Under the pieces are notes generated by a model. That model searched no databases and was not told the DNA's origin. It saw only the letters and a program-made list of their open reading frames with translations. Below, one piece after another: positions 44,301-51,997 of a stretch of DNA of 64,000 nucleotides; the stretch's first letter is position 1; every line of letters starts with the position of its first letter. A program made the translations under genes and the position numbers. Origin of the DNA: LZORAL124-50-18 sp051208045 (GTDB lineage Bacteria; Pseudomonadota; Gammaproteobacteria; Pseudomonadales; Oleiphilaceae); contig JBPJFY010000001.1 of assembly GCA_051208045.1 (NCBI GenBank), positions 806,001 to 870,000 of the forward strand. The letters run 5' to 3'.

Positions 44301-45387
44301 ACTGGTGAGCACCAATGTCGCAGAAGACGTCATCTGTGCCCGTCTGGGGGGGAATGAGTTTGGCCTCATCTTTCGAAGTCAGAAGAAAAAAGTGCTGGTT
44401 TCCATTCTGGATCGCATCCGACTGGGCGTGATGGAAACGCCGTTTACCTGGGAGAACAACGCAATTTACGTGACCGTGAGCGTTGGCATGGCGGAGCTCA
44501 ATAACAAAAGTGATAACGTCGACTCGCTGCAGCGCAAAGCCTATCTGGCGTGTGAATCTGCCAAGGATCAGGGGCGCAATCGCATCGTCGAATACGCCTT
44601 ACATGAAAAGGATCAGAGCCGGCAGGACGAAATGATGACCTGGGTGAAGCGTATTGAAACCCAGTTGGACGAATTCCTGGTGTTGCGGTGCCAGGAAATT
44701 CGCCCGATTCGATCGACCAACAGCAAGTCGCATTATGAAGTGTTGCTGGGGGTACGAGATGAACAGGGCAATATGCTCCCCCCGATGAAGCTGATTGAAG
44801 CGGCTGAGCATTATGGGCGTATGGCAAAAATTGATCGCTGGGTGGTCAGCAATGCCTTGAAATGGATGGCGACTCATCCCCATCTCGTTAAGAATATGGA
44901 TGGCCTTTCCATCAACCTGTCTGGGACATCGGTGGGGGATGAATCTTTTCTGGAATTCATCCTGGACAGTCTGTCTGGCGCATCGGTACCCATGGAAAAA
45001 ATCTGTTTTGAGGTTACCGAAACGGCCGCAGTGACGAGTTTGGCGTATGCAACGGAGTTCATCAATCAAGTAAAGCAAAAGGGCTGCAAGTTTGCGCTCG
45101 ATGATTTTGGTACCGGGCTGTCCTCTTACGAGTACATTCAGCGATTGCCGGTGGACTTATTGAAAATAGATGGTGTGTTTATCCGGAATATTGTCAACAA
45201 TAAGAAAGACGAAGCCCTGGTGCGCTCAATCAACGATCTGGCGCATTTTATGGGGATGCAAACCATCGCTGAATACGTCGAAAATGATGCGATCTTCGGA
45301 TTGTTGGGAGATATTGGCGTGGATAAGGCACAGGGCTTCGGTGTGCACAAGCCCGTGTTGCTGGACACCCTGGACTCGTTAGGATAA
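41371..45387 (+). CDS. PilZ-DUF1631-GGDEF-EAL c-di-GMP protein
   Basis: 1338 residues from a TTG with AGGTG five bases before it; no ATG or GTG is available upstream in frame. A PilZ-like N-terminus (ERRHHFRVPFEHKADLVF, RDFCPGGVLVEM) covers about 1-100. DUF1631 fills the middle, split by a Pro/Ala-rich linker at about 345-395. The GGDEF domain (about 913-1076) has DPLTGLLNRQEFERY but the active loop reads GGNEF (Asn995), so cyclase activity is doubtful. The EAL domain (about 1095-1330) has YEVLLGV for the EAL signature, with LSINLSGTSV, FEVTETAAV and DDFGTGLSSYEY kept. Probably a c-di-GMP receptor or phosphodiesterase linked to envelope or cell-division functions. Confidence 0.9.
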   Translation: MGLERRHHFRVPFEHKADLVFNQKAYRCFLRDFCPGGVLVEMLPEAGRSANGIDGATFGSIVDMRLSAEHEGGNREIRFFAEVRHQNRGAIGLQFQAIPEEVMKTLKAMTAYQKRYEQFQRTQKVESSRSDRSSQLLLKLVTGYRKVVFQGLPVALERALKASAQKLMDAIDDSGDSWQRADFNLALHMLETRGHWIAERVSQKVGDRLGLLVEDSQLDKDVKGSDLGRVKLEVLEKDAFEDWLAINMAIRTIENELGHDLGKIAAILTEVSGQRFDVQSCPMGPDTIIKTLSAAFNSIELPSASQPLIFKTIGKVLQSELKEIYAVMVTGAERFGVKVPETPSGVVVRPAPRPAQAPGGGAAPASAPVQEAGSQPAPASAPVTAGGQSEGRVINGNYAAMDAAMAGGSGAPFGFLTSPFMAGDSGLDASDNAEQMAQLAPTVRLLKNLINMKATVGKGGSLSGSAHRFADSARSDAEKAQELERNVLLDSLSQVHTVLEDQQDAKGLQGLSLEDQLQRVLVESGKNTGRHLAPEDEDLIRVTDQLFESMLKQKGVGEILTQWVERLKLAILKVILLDGSFFSDSAHPARKFMNQLGKLGAVKRGTNRGLDKVLEKFTSQIMTDYQGDNTVFSEVLEEVDDLVSRQDKAFERNADRIARAYEGQQRLARARKQVVQELGDRLVGRQVPKVVFEFLENAGWKHYLVITLLREGEDSDAYTESLHVVDILLHWIGGEAFAYEGAHEFDLDLEAPTLLQMLERELATSGQTGYKRILGQLKRHLMDGVEPEWVEVQRYEWTGEGADEVQRLQGTEVVEAKGRWQRKASGLSVGDWVEFSIGDEEPQRMRLAWSGTNSYRFVFVSAHGLKDVDVALEDFSEGLEEGRYKILDEDQVPIVDQGLHNMVQSVYEDLAGQASCDPLTGLLNRQEFERYVDRAVADGVTNGAAYHIAYLDIDQFRVVNNSYGHQAGDNLLKHVARLVSTNVAEDVICARLGGNEFGLIFRSQKKKVLVSILDRIRLGVMETPFTWENNAIYVTVSVGMAELNNKSDNVDSLQRKAYLACESAKDQGRNRIVEYALHEKDQSRQDEMMTWVKRIETQLDEFLVLRCQEIRPIRSTNSKSHYEVLLGVRDEQGNMLPPMKLIEAAEHYGRMAKIDRWVVSNALKWMATHPHLVKNMDGLSINLSGTSVGDESFLEFILDSLSGASVPMEKICFEVTETAAVTSLAYATEFINQVKQKGCKFALDDFGTGLSSYEYIQRLPVDLLKIDGVFIRNIVNNKKDEALVRSINDLAHFMGMQTIAEYVENDAIFGLLGDIGVDKAQGFGVHKPVLLDTLDSLG

Positions 45388-45421
45388 TGAGAAAGCTAAT
45401 GAGAAGACCAATGGGAAGACC
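45386..45421. repeat. Three tandem 12-bp repeats after a stop codon
   Basis: AATGAGAAAGCT, AATGAGAAGACC and AATGGGAAGACC follow one another at 45386-45421, beginning within the TAA of the DUF1631 gene. They are non-coding and out of frame with the next gene. Confidence 0.8.
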
Positions 45422-45481
45422 GTTAGCAGGCTTGCCAGTCAGGTTAATGAAGTGGAGAGAAGTGTGGTGGAAGGTGAAGTA

Positions 45482-46444
45482 ATGCGCGTTACAGAAGTAC
45501 GTTGTCAGGTTGTACGTTGTCAGGTTGTACGTCGTCAGGGTGTATGTCGTAAGGCAGTGCACAGCTGGATGCTTATGCTGACTGCACTGGCCTGGTTCGC
45601 GGTGTCCGGCGTGACACAGGCACTGCCACCCAAACATGAAATGAACCGCCTGCTACTGTCTGCAGAAAAGGCGTTGGCGGCGGAAAACTGGGACAAGGCC
45701 CAGGGTGAACTTGAGCGCATCAGCCAGCTCGAGGTTGAGCCACCGGAAGACTACCATTTTTACATGGGGCAAGTGTTGGCCCAAAAGAAAGCCTATGATC
45801 GGGCCAAACCCTTTTTGGAAAACTACATTGTCAAAGCGGGTGAAGAGGGCAAGTATTATAATCAGGCGTTGATGCTGGTGACCGAAGCGGAAGAATTTCA
45901 GGCGGCGCAGCAAGTTATCAAGCCCAGCCCGACCATTACCTACAGTTCCGGTGAGGGCGGATCTTCAGCAGCGGGGGGGCGTAGCTATTCCACCCAGCGA
46001 GCGGGTGACCGGGAAGCATCGGCTGGGGCCGATGAGTATCTGGTAGGATTACGTAAACTCTATTTGACCAAAGATGATCAGACAGCGCTGGTGCTTCATA
46101 TCAATACCCTGCTGGGGAATCACCCGTACTATGGCGACCGCATCAAAAAACAGCAGCGAGACACGGGCGTAGATACCCAGCTGGATGTGGATGCCAGTCG
46201 GGATTTGATCATCAAAGAAAAGCATTACCACCCCGAGAGTGGTGCTCGACTTAACGTCGTGAAACAGTCTGTTTTTGGCATTGATCCCATCGTGCGATAC
46301 GGGTGTAACATGGGCGAATATGTGTGCTGGTTGTATCATCCGGTCCACCAGCATGAGCGATGGATTCTGATGGATCGGGATGATCAGGCTGCCGCGGAAC
46401 TGGCGTTGGCGATGTCTCGATTGATTCGGTTGTTGCAGCGGTAG
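45482..46444 (+). CDS. Secreted TPR-like protein with a repeat-built signal peptide
   Basis: 320 residues from the ATG at 45482, with GGAAGGTGA upstream. The signal peptide has an extended basic N-region (VRCQVVRCQVVRRQGVCRKA), made of repeats of a 15-bp unit, then the hydrophobic core MLMLTALAWFAVSGVTQA. Two TPR-like helical pairs follow (SAEKALAAENWDKAQGELER, then MGQVLAQKKAYDRAKPFLEN). A Gly/Ser-rich linker at about 165-195 separates an unrecognised C-terminal domain (DEYLVGLRKLYLTKDDQTAL; GCNMGEYVCWLYHPVH). It follows the DUF1631 gene on the same strand and may be an envelope partner. Confidence 0.7.
   Translation: MRVTEVRCQVVRCQVVRRQGVCRKAVHSWMLMLTALAWFAVSGVTQALPPKHEMNRLLLSAEKALAAENWDKAQGELERISQLEVEPPEDYHFYMGQVLAQKKAYDRAKPFLENYIVKAGEEGKYYNQALMLVTEAEEFQAAQQVIKPSPTITYSSGEGGSSAAGGRSYSTQRAGDREASAGADEYLVGLRKLYLTKDDQTALVLHINTLLGNHPYYGDRIKKQQRDTGVDTQLDVDASRDLIIKEKHYHPESGARLNVVKQSVFGIDPIVRYGCNMGEYVCWLYHPVHQHERWILMDRDDQAAAELALAMSRLIRLLQR
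45501..45560 (+). repeat. Four 15-bp repeats coding a signal-peptide N-region
   Basis: GTTGTCAGGTTGTAC is present twice exactly (45501-45515, 45516-45530) and twice with changes (45531-45560). In frame it gives RCQVV, RCQVV, RRQGV and CRKAV-type units, all with a positive residue. Confidence 0.9.
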
Positions 46445-46446
46445 GC

Positions 46447-48234
46447 CTACACCGAAATCGACCCCTTGCGAAAATCGGATTTATCCAGAATCGCGTTGAT
46501 CAACACGGGCTTGCCTTGTCGCGCCAGCTTTTGCGCTTTGCGCAGCGTGCTGGTGATTTTCTTCGGGTCATCCAATAACAGCCCCACGCCACCAAAGCCT
46601 TCCGCAACCTGGTGATAGTCGGTGTGGCGTAACACGGTGCCCACGTCGTCTTTCAGAATTTCCACCTGGTCACGTGCGATCTGGTTCCAGCAGGCGTCAT
46701 TACCGATCAGCGCAATCACGCCAACGCCATGGCGAACAAACGTGTCAAACTCCGCGATACTGAATGCCGAAGAACCGTCGCCGTAGATCAGCCAGACTTC
46801 TGCGCCGGGTTCATGCATGATTGCACCCAGTGCGAAACCACCGCCCACGCCCAGCGTGCCAAAAACGCCAGGATCGAGCCAGCGCAGTGGGCCTCGCGGT
46901 TGCAGTGTATAGGCTGCGGTTCCGACGAAATCACCGCCATCTGCCACGATGTATGAGTTATCGGGCAGCAAATCATTCACTCTGGAAAGCAGTTTGACCG
47001 GATTTATGTGGTCACCCACAACCTCCGCTTGTTTTTTAATGTCAGCATTGCGTTCGCCATCGGCATTTTTGAGCTGAGTCAGCCACTCCTGGTGGGATTG
47101 GCGTTGGGTGCCGACGGGCATCACTTCTGCCAGCTGTTCGATAAAGTCGCAGGGCATCGCCTGCACGGCCACGGTAGGTGGCCGATTTTTGTAGAGGTCT
47201 TCCTTGCTCAGGTTGGCCGAAATCAGTTTGGCTTTGTACGAAATATGATTGCCATAGTCCAGACGGAAGTCGCACGGAACGCCACCCAATATCACAAGGT
47301 CTGCGCCCTTGAGCGCATTCTTTCGCTTATGTCTCAGTTGCAGGGGATGGTCTTTGCCCAGCAGACCACGTGCCATACCGGACAGAAAGACCGGCATGCC
47401 CAGCCGTTCAATGGCGTAAATGAGCGCGGGAATGCGTTCTGGGTCCAGGGTGGATTGACTGCCAAGCACCAGAACGGGCCGCTTTGACTTACCCAGCAAA
47501 CCCGCTGCTTTTACTGCCGCGCGCTGGGTGACCAGGCTGTTTCGGCCTCTCTGGGCCAGCGTCGTGACAGAATCTGCAACACCCTCGGCGATATGGCTGG
47601 CAAACTGGGGTAAGCCCGGCTCTCTAAACATTTGCTGTGTATGAAAATTGAGATAGAGCTGAATCGCCTTTTTGCCCAGCGAACCGGCGGCTTGGTCACT
47701 GCCTTTGATGCCATACCATTCCCGTACGGTGGCTTCCGGGTAGAGCAGGTCGATGGGAAGTTCCACGAACACGGGGCCCGGGACGCCTTCTTGAGCGATC
47801 TGGAATGCTTTGCGTAGTTCAGGCTCGATATCCCGTACGCGACTGATGCTCGTGGCATACTTTACGTGGGGTTGAATGAGCGTCATTTGATCAATGTCCT
47901 GCAGCGACCCTCGGCCGCGCAGGACAGTCGCACTGGCTCCACCGAGCAAAATGAGTGGCGATTGCGCCTGTTGAGCGTTCTTCACTGCAGTCAGGGTGTT
48001 GGTGACACCGGGGCCGGCTGTCACGGCGGCCACCCCGGGGATTCCGGTTAGTCGGGCCGTGGCGTCAGCTGCGAAGACGGCGTTCGCTTCATGGCGCACA
48101 TCCACCACGCCGATGCCTTTCTTCTTGCAGCCTGCCAGAATGGGAGAGATGTGTCCGCCACACAGCGTAAACAAGTGCTTAATGTTGAGGTCGTGGAGCG
48201 TCTCCGCCACGATCATGCCACCATCATGTTTCAT
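46447..48234 (-). CDS. Thiamine-diphosphate enzyme, ILVBL/2-hydroxyacyl-CoA lyase-like
   Basis: 595 residues. The N-terminal half contains FTLCGGHISPILAG, catalytic Glu49 in VRHEANAVFAADA and AAVTAGPGVTNTLTAVKNAQ, a block that closely follows animal ILVBL (HACL2). The C-terminal TPP site has YGDGSSAFSIAEFDTF and GNDACWN. ILVBL-type enzymes cleave 2-hydroxyacyl-CoA; acetolactate synthase activity is an alternative, although the small ilvN-like subunit is absent. It lies 47 bases downstream of the NarX-like sensor gene on the same strand. Confidence 0.85.
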   Translation of the reverse strand: MKHDGGMIVAETLHDLNIKHLFTLCGGHISPILAGCKKKGIGVVDVRHEANAVFAADATARLTGIPGVAAVTAGPGVTNTLTAVKNAQQAQSPLILLGGASATVLRGRGSLQDIDQMTLIQPHVKYATSISRVRDIEPELRKAFQIAQEGVPGPVFVELPIDLLYPEATVREWYGIKGSDQAAGSLGKKAIQLYLNFHTQQMFREPGLPQFASHIAEGVADSVTTLAQRGRNSLVTQRAAVKAAGLLGKSKRPVLVLGSQSTLDPERIPALIYAIERLGMPVFLSGMARGLLGKDHPLQLRHKRKNALKGADLVILGGVPCDFRLDYGNHISYKAKLISANLSKEDLYKNRPPTVAVQAMPCDFIEQLAEVMPVGTQRQSHQEWLTQLKNADGERNADIKKQAEVVGDHINPVKLLSRVNDLLPDNSYIVADGGDFVGTAAYTLQPRGPLRWLDPGVFGTLGVGGGFALGAIMHEPGAEVWLIYGDGSSAFSIAEFDTFVRHGVGVIALIGNDACWNQIARDQVEILKDDVGTVLRHTDYHQVAEGFGGVGLLLDDPKKITSTLRKAQKLARQGKPVLINAILDKSDFRKGSISV

Positions 48235-48281
48235 CGGTTGTTCTCCTGATCATTATTATTTGACAAGGGTAGAGAGCAAAT

Positions 48282-50225
48282 TCAAAGCGCGCCAGTTATC
48301 GGCAAAATCAATAAATCATCTGCATCCTGTTTCGTTTGACGGAAAGTGACCTGAATAGTGGTCCCTTTACCTTCACGCACGCCTGTTGTTTCGTTGTTTT
48401 CCAACGTCAGGCTGCCCCCCAGCATGGCGGCGCGCTCTTTCATGATCGTAATGCCATGATGGAAGGCTTTCTCATATTCGGCTTCCAATCCCCGACCATC
48501 GTCCTGCACGGTCAGTCGAATATCCCCTCTGGGCTGTTCGATGATCTCCACCCAGGCATGCTGCGCTTCGGCGTGTTTTACGACATTGGTAAGCGCTTCA
48601 CGAATGATTTGGAGAATATGAATCTCCTCATTCACCGCTGGCTGGTACTTTTTCAGCCCAAACTCCAGGCTGATTCTGGTGTCTGATCTGCCGGACAGCT
48701 CCACAAGGGTACTCTTCAGCGCCTGTTCCAGCCCGGGTTCATTCAGCCGTATACGAAAGGTCGTAAGGACTTCTCTGAGCTGCACGTAGGCGGCATTGAT
48801 ACCCGTCCGTATTTCATTGGCGACCAGTTCCAGCTTTTCTTTCTCAACGTCTTTTTTCAGCATCACTTGAAATCGGCTGACCTGCATTTTCAGATAAGAC
48901 AGCGATTGCGCGATGGAGTCATGCAGTTCCCGTGCGATGACCGCTCGCTCTTCAAACAACAGAAAACGCTGTTGCTGGGATTGGGCAGACACGCGGTTAA
49001 ACGATTTGCTGACGATATCAGAAAACGTGTGCATTAACTGTCGTTGCCACGACAATAACGGTGAGTCTGGTTGGGCATCATAAATGAATACCGCCACCAG
49101 TCGCTCGTTGTCCATGAGTGGGAAAAAATCGGTTTGATTGTGAGGGAAGGGCATCACAAGGTGTTTGTCTTCCCAGAAGGCGCGTTGCGTTAATTCTGTC
49201 GGAATCAGCGCTTCCGGCAGGCTGCTATTCTCGGATGGCCACTGATCTACGGTCATGCCTGAGGACGCATGCGTCACGCTCAGAACCAGACGACAGTCAG
49301 GTTGTGTTTCATCGAAGCCGACAAAGCGAATTTGTTGCAAGCCACTGACCCTCAGGCAGGTTTGCATGAGTGCAAGCAGCGTTTTGCGGGAGTTGGGCGA
49401 GAAAGTCACACTGGTGGCTGCTTCATTCAGGAATTCCAGCGCCTGATTTCGCTGGTAGAGTTCGCGGGTTTTCTCGTCAACGCGCGCCCCCAGGTTCTGA
49501 TACATTTGCTCCAGCTCCGCCGCCATGTGATTAAATGCACCAGCCAGTTCCCCCAGTTCGTCAGCGGACTGATACTCGATGCGCACGGCAAGGTTGCCAT
49601 CACTGGCGAGCTTGGCACCATTGCGGAGTTCATCCAGCGGGCTGATCACGCGGTTGGAAAGCAACAGCAACAGCAGTGCGGACACCAATAGAATCGAGGC
49701 CAATCCACCGGAGTGAATCCATTGCAGTCGGGTGATTTTGGCTTCGGAGGCGTGCTCGATCAGCGTTACGAAATGATCAATACTTTCAACATACGTCTGC
49801 ATGATGACTTCGATTTCTGCCGCTGAAGGCTGGTGGTCAATGAGCAGTTGTCGAATCTCCAGCCATCGGGTTTTCAATGCGGCCAGCTGTTCAGCCTGGG
49901 CGTTGGAATCAGGAAAGGAGGCATTGGCAAACACGGGCGCATGCAGACGTTTTTCAAATTCATCAATCGTCCAGGTGAGCGGGTCGTCTTCCGGCAGGGT
50001 GGGCGTCACCGCCGGATGATGGTGCAAATGGTTCCCATAGGCGATAGCGATGCGCATCGACAGCATACGCAGAGAACCGGCAATGTTGATGCGTTCGGCG
50101 TCGCCATCAGCACTTTGCACAGTAATGAGTGAGGCCGAAATACTGATCACCGACAGGACGATGATGCTGGAGAGCAGCCAGCCGACCTGTCGGATAATGG
50201 ATTTTGGTTTTTTGATGGTACCCAA
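48282..50225 (-). CDS. NarX-like sensor histidine kinase
   Basis: 647 residues. The first membrane helix (about 13-32) is followed by the P-box-like DAERINIAGSLRMLSMRIA, the nitrate-binding segment of NarX/NarQ. The periplasmic helical domain ends at a second membrane helix (about 168-190, LASILLVSALLLLLLSN). HAMP, a GAF-like domain and HisKA_3 come next, with His435 in ARELHDSIAQSLSYL, and HATPase_c with LTNVVKHAEAQ and DDGRGL. It should phosphorylate a NarL-type regulator, but none is adjacent. It is read with the ILVBL-like gene downstream. Confidence 0.85.
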   Translation of the reverse strand: MGTIKKPKSIIRQVGWLLSSIIVLSVISISASLITVQSADGDAERINIAGSLRMLSMRIAIAYGNHLHHHPAVTPTLPEDDPLTWTIDEFEKRLHAPVFANASFPDSNAQAEQLAALKTRWLEIRQLLIDHQPSAAEIEVIMQTYVESIDHFVTLIEHASEAKITRLQWIHSGGLASILLVSALLLLLLSNRVISPLDELRNGAKLASDGNLAVRIEYQSADELGELAGAFNHMAAELEQMYQNLGARVDEKTRELYQRNQALEFLNEAATSVTFSPNSRKTLLALMQTCLRVSGLQQIRFVGFDETQPDCRLVLSVTHASSGMTVDQWPSENSSLPEALIPTELTQRAFWEDKHLVMPFPHNQTDFFPLMDNERLVAVFIYDAQPDSPLLSWQRQLMHTFSDIVSKSFNRVSAQSQQQRFLLFEERAVIARELHDSIAQSLSYLKMQVSRFQVMLKKDVEKEKLELVANEIRTGINAAYVQLREVLTTFRIRLNEPGLEQALKSTLVELSGRSDTRISLEFGLKKYQPAVNEEIHILQIIREALTNVVKHAEAQHAWVEIIEQPRGDIRLTVQDDGRGLEAEYEKAFHHGITIMKERAAMLGGSLTLENNETTGVREGKGTTIQVTFRQTKQDADDLLILPITGAL

Positions 50226-50354
50226 GGTTTCCCTACTCCCTGCTTCGCCGCGGATGTGCCTATAACGTGGTGGTATTCGTGCATCGTGGCGGTGTTAGTG
50301 TACCCCAAATCCGGACAAAGCATAGCCTCGACGGCACTTGCTCTTTGTGTAACA

Positions 50355-50383
50355 AGTGTTCTAGAATGAGTGTTCTATAAATG
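50355..50383. promoter_or_regulatory. Direct-repeat operator and promoter of the tetR-dehalogenase pair
   Basis: AGTGTTCTAGAATG (50355-50368) and AGTGTTCTATAAATG (50369-50383) are adjacent direct copies ending 13 bases before the tetR start; each carries a palindromic TTCTAGAA-like or related core. TTGCTC (50338) and TAGAAT (50362) could be -35 and -10 at 18-base spacing, so a bound regulator would block the promoter. The usual site for TetR-type self-control. Confidence 0.5.
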
Positions 50384-50396
50384 AAATGGGCACGTT

Positions 50397-51017
50397 ATGC
50401 CGGGTAGACCAAAATCGTACGACCATTCCCACGTCATGCACCAGGCGATGCATGTGTTCTGGGCCAAGGGCTATGTGGAGACTTCCATGCGCGACCTGTC
50501 TCTGGCGACGGGATTAACGACGGGGAGTCTGTATCATGAATTTGCCGGAAAAGAAGGCTGCTTTGTTGCCGCGTTACGTCATTACCTGGCGACCATCGTG
50601 CAGCCGCGTGTGACGTCTATTCTGCATAAAGCGGTCAGCCGACAGGGTGCCGATCCCTTCCAAGCCATCGAGCATTTTATTGTGTCCAGCTTTTACCCGG
50701 TGCCGGAACCCCTTGCCCGTCAGGCCTGCCTGCTACTGAATACGACGGTGGATGCCCGGCTGGAGAGTGCGGAGATTCAGGCTGCTGTGTCAGACGGGGT
50801 TCGATTGCTGAAAGAGGGATACCGGCGGGTGCTGGCGTTTGCGCAGTCGGCCGGAGAGATTGCGCCGGATACAGAATTGGATGCCGTGATCCAGCAGCTG
50901 TTTATATATCACGTGGGTGTCTTGTCCCTGTCAAAGGTGACGCATGATCCGCTGCCGCTCGTACGCGCGACGGAACAGCAAATCCACGCCATGAAAATTG
51001 CCCTTCGGGGTAAATGA
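50397..51017 (+). CDS. TetR/AcrR-family transcriptional regulator
   Basis: 206 residues. The N-terminal HTH (residues about 12-58) reads VMHQAMHVFWAKGYVETSMRDL and TGLTTGSLYHEFAGKEG. The ligand-binding domain is of the TetR_C type with FYPVPEPLARQACLLLNTTV. It lies directly upstream of, and overlaps the ribosome site of, a haloalkane dehalogenase gene on the same strand. The most direct inference is repression of itself and the enzyme, relieved by a halogenated or related hydrophobic compound. Confidence 0.9.
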   Translation: MPGRPKSYDHSHVMHQAMHVFWAKGYVETSMRDLSLATGLTTGSLYHEFAGKEGCFVAALRHYLATIVQPRVTSILHKAVSRQGADPFQAIEHFIVSSFYPVPEPLARQACLLLNTTVDARLESAEIQAAVSDGVRLLKEGYRRVLAFAQSAGEIAPDTELDAVIQQLFIYHVGVLSLSKVTHDPLPLVRATEQQIHAMKIALRGK

Positions 51018-51028
51018 AGGAGAGACCG

Positions 51029-51955
51029 ATGAAATACGTTCGCACACCGGACAGCCGATTTAATCGATTGCCCAACTACCCTTATCAGCCTCATTATCTG
51101 GAAGTGGAATCCAACGGGTTGCGCATGCACTACGTGGATGAAGGGCCGAGAGACGGGCGGGTGGTGCTGATGATGCACGGGGAGCCGAGTTGGTCCTATC
51201 TGTATCGTCACATGATTCCCATCTGTGTGGCAGCGGGGCATCGGGTGATCGCACCGGATTTGATTGGTTTTGGAAAGTCCGATAAACCCGTGCATGTGAA
51301 GGATTACTCTTATGCAGCACACATGAAATGGGTTCAGACGCTGATCGATACCTTAGCGCTCGAAGATATAGTGCTCGTGTGCCAGGATTGGGGGTCTTTG
51401 TTGGGACTACGACTGGCTGCCGAGAACGAATCCCGGTTCTCTGCGATCGTTGTGGGTAACGGCATGCTGCCAACGGGAGGCGAAGGTACGGTGCCTGCCG
51501 CATTCAGGATCTGGCGTGCGTTTGCCCGGTACAGCCCGTGGTTTCCGATCGCGCGGATCGTGGAAACAGGCTCATTCAAATCGTTCAGTAAGGATGAGCG
51601 CCGAGCGTACGATGCACCGTTTCCGAGTCGCCAGTTTAAAGCCGGGACCCGAGCATTTCCCAATCTGGTGCCTACCTCACCGGATGATCCGGCCAATCCT
51701 GCCAACCGTGCAGCCTGGGAAGTGTTGAAACAATGGAAAAAACCTTTCCTCACCACATTCAGCAACGGTGATCCCATTATGCGTGGCTTGGACAAGTATC
51801 TTCAGGAGCGGGTTCCCGGCGCACAGGGTATGCCGCACAAAACACTGATGGGAGGCCATTTTCTTCAGGAAGATTCACCGGCCGAATTTGCGCAAGCCGT
51901 CAACGACCTGATCGCAACGCTCCCGAAATCCGTTCGTTTGCGCCAAACCGCATAA
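51029..51955 (+). CDS. Haloalkane dehalogenase (subfamily I-like)
   Basis: 308 residues from the ATG at 51029, with AAGGAGAG before it. The oxyanion/halide segment MMHGEPSWSYLYRHM and the nucleophile elbow LVCQDWGSLLGLRLA (Asp120, halide-binding Trp121) are the DhlA-type motifs. Catalytic Asp and His fit SNGDPIMRG and GGHFLQED. It would hydrolyse carbon-halogen bonds in the cytoplasm, giving alcohol and halide. Close relatives such as dhmA are common in marine and mycobacterial genomes. The natural substrate is unknown. Confidence 0.85.
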   Translation: MKYVRTPDSRFNRLPNYPYQPHYLEVESNGLRMHYVDEGPRDGRVVLMMHGEPSWSYLYRHMIPICVAAGHRVIAPDLIGFGKSDKPVHVKDYSYAAHMKWVQTLIDTLALEDIVLVCQDWGSLLGLRLAAENESRFSAIVVGNGMLPTGGEGTVPAAFRIWRAFARYSPWFPIARIVETGSFKSFSKDERRAYDAPFPSRQFKAGTRAFPNLVPTSPDDPANPANRAAWEVLKQWKKPFLTTFSNGDPIMRGLDKYLQERVPGAQGMPHKTLMGGHFLQEDSPAEFAQAVNDLIATLPKSVRLRQTA

Positions 51956-51997
51956 GTCGGCCCTGTTCGTTGTACTCAGACAGCGAAACAGAAGTAG

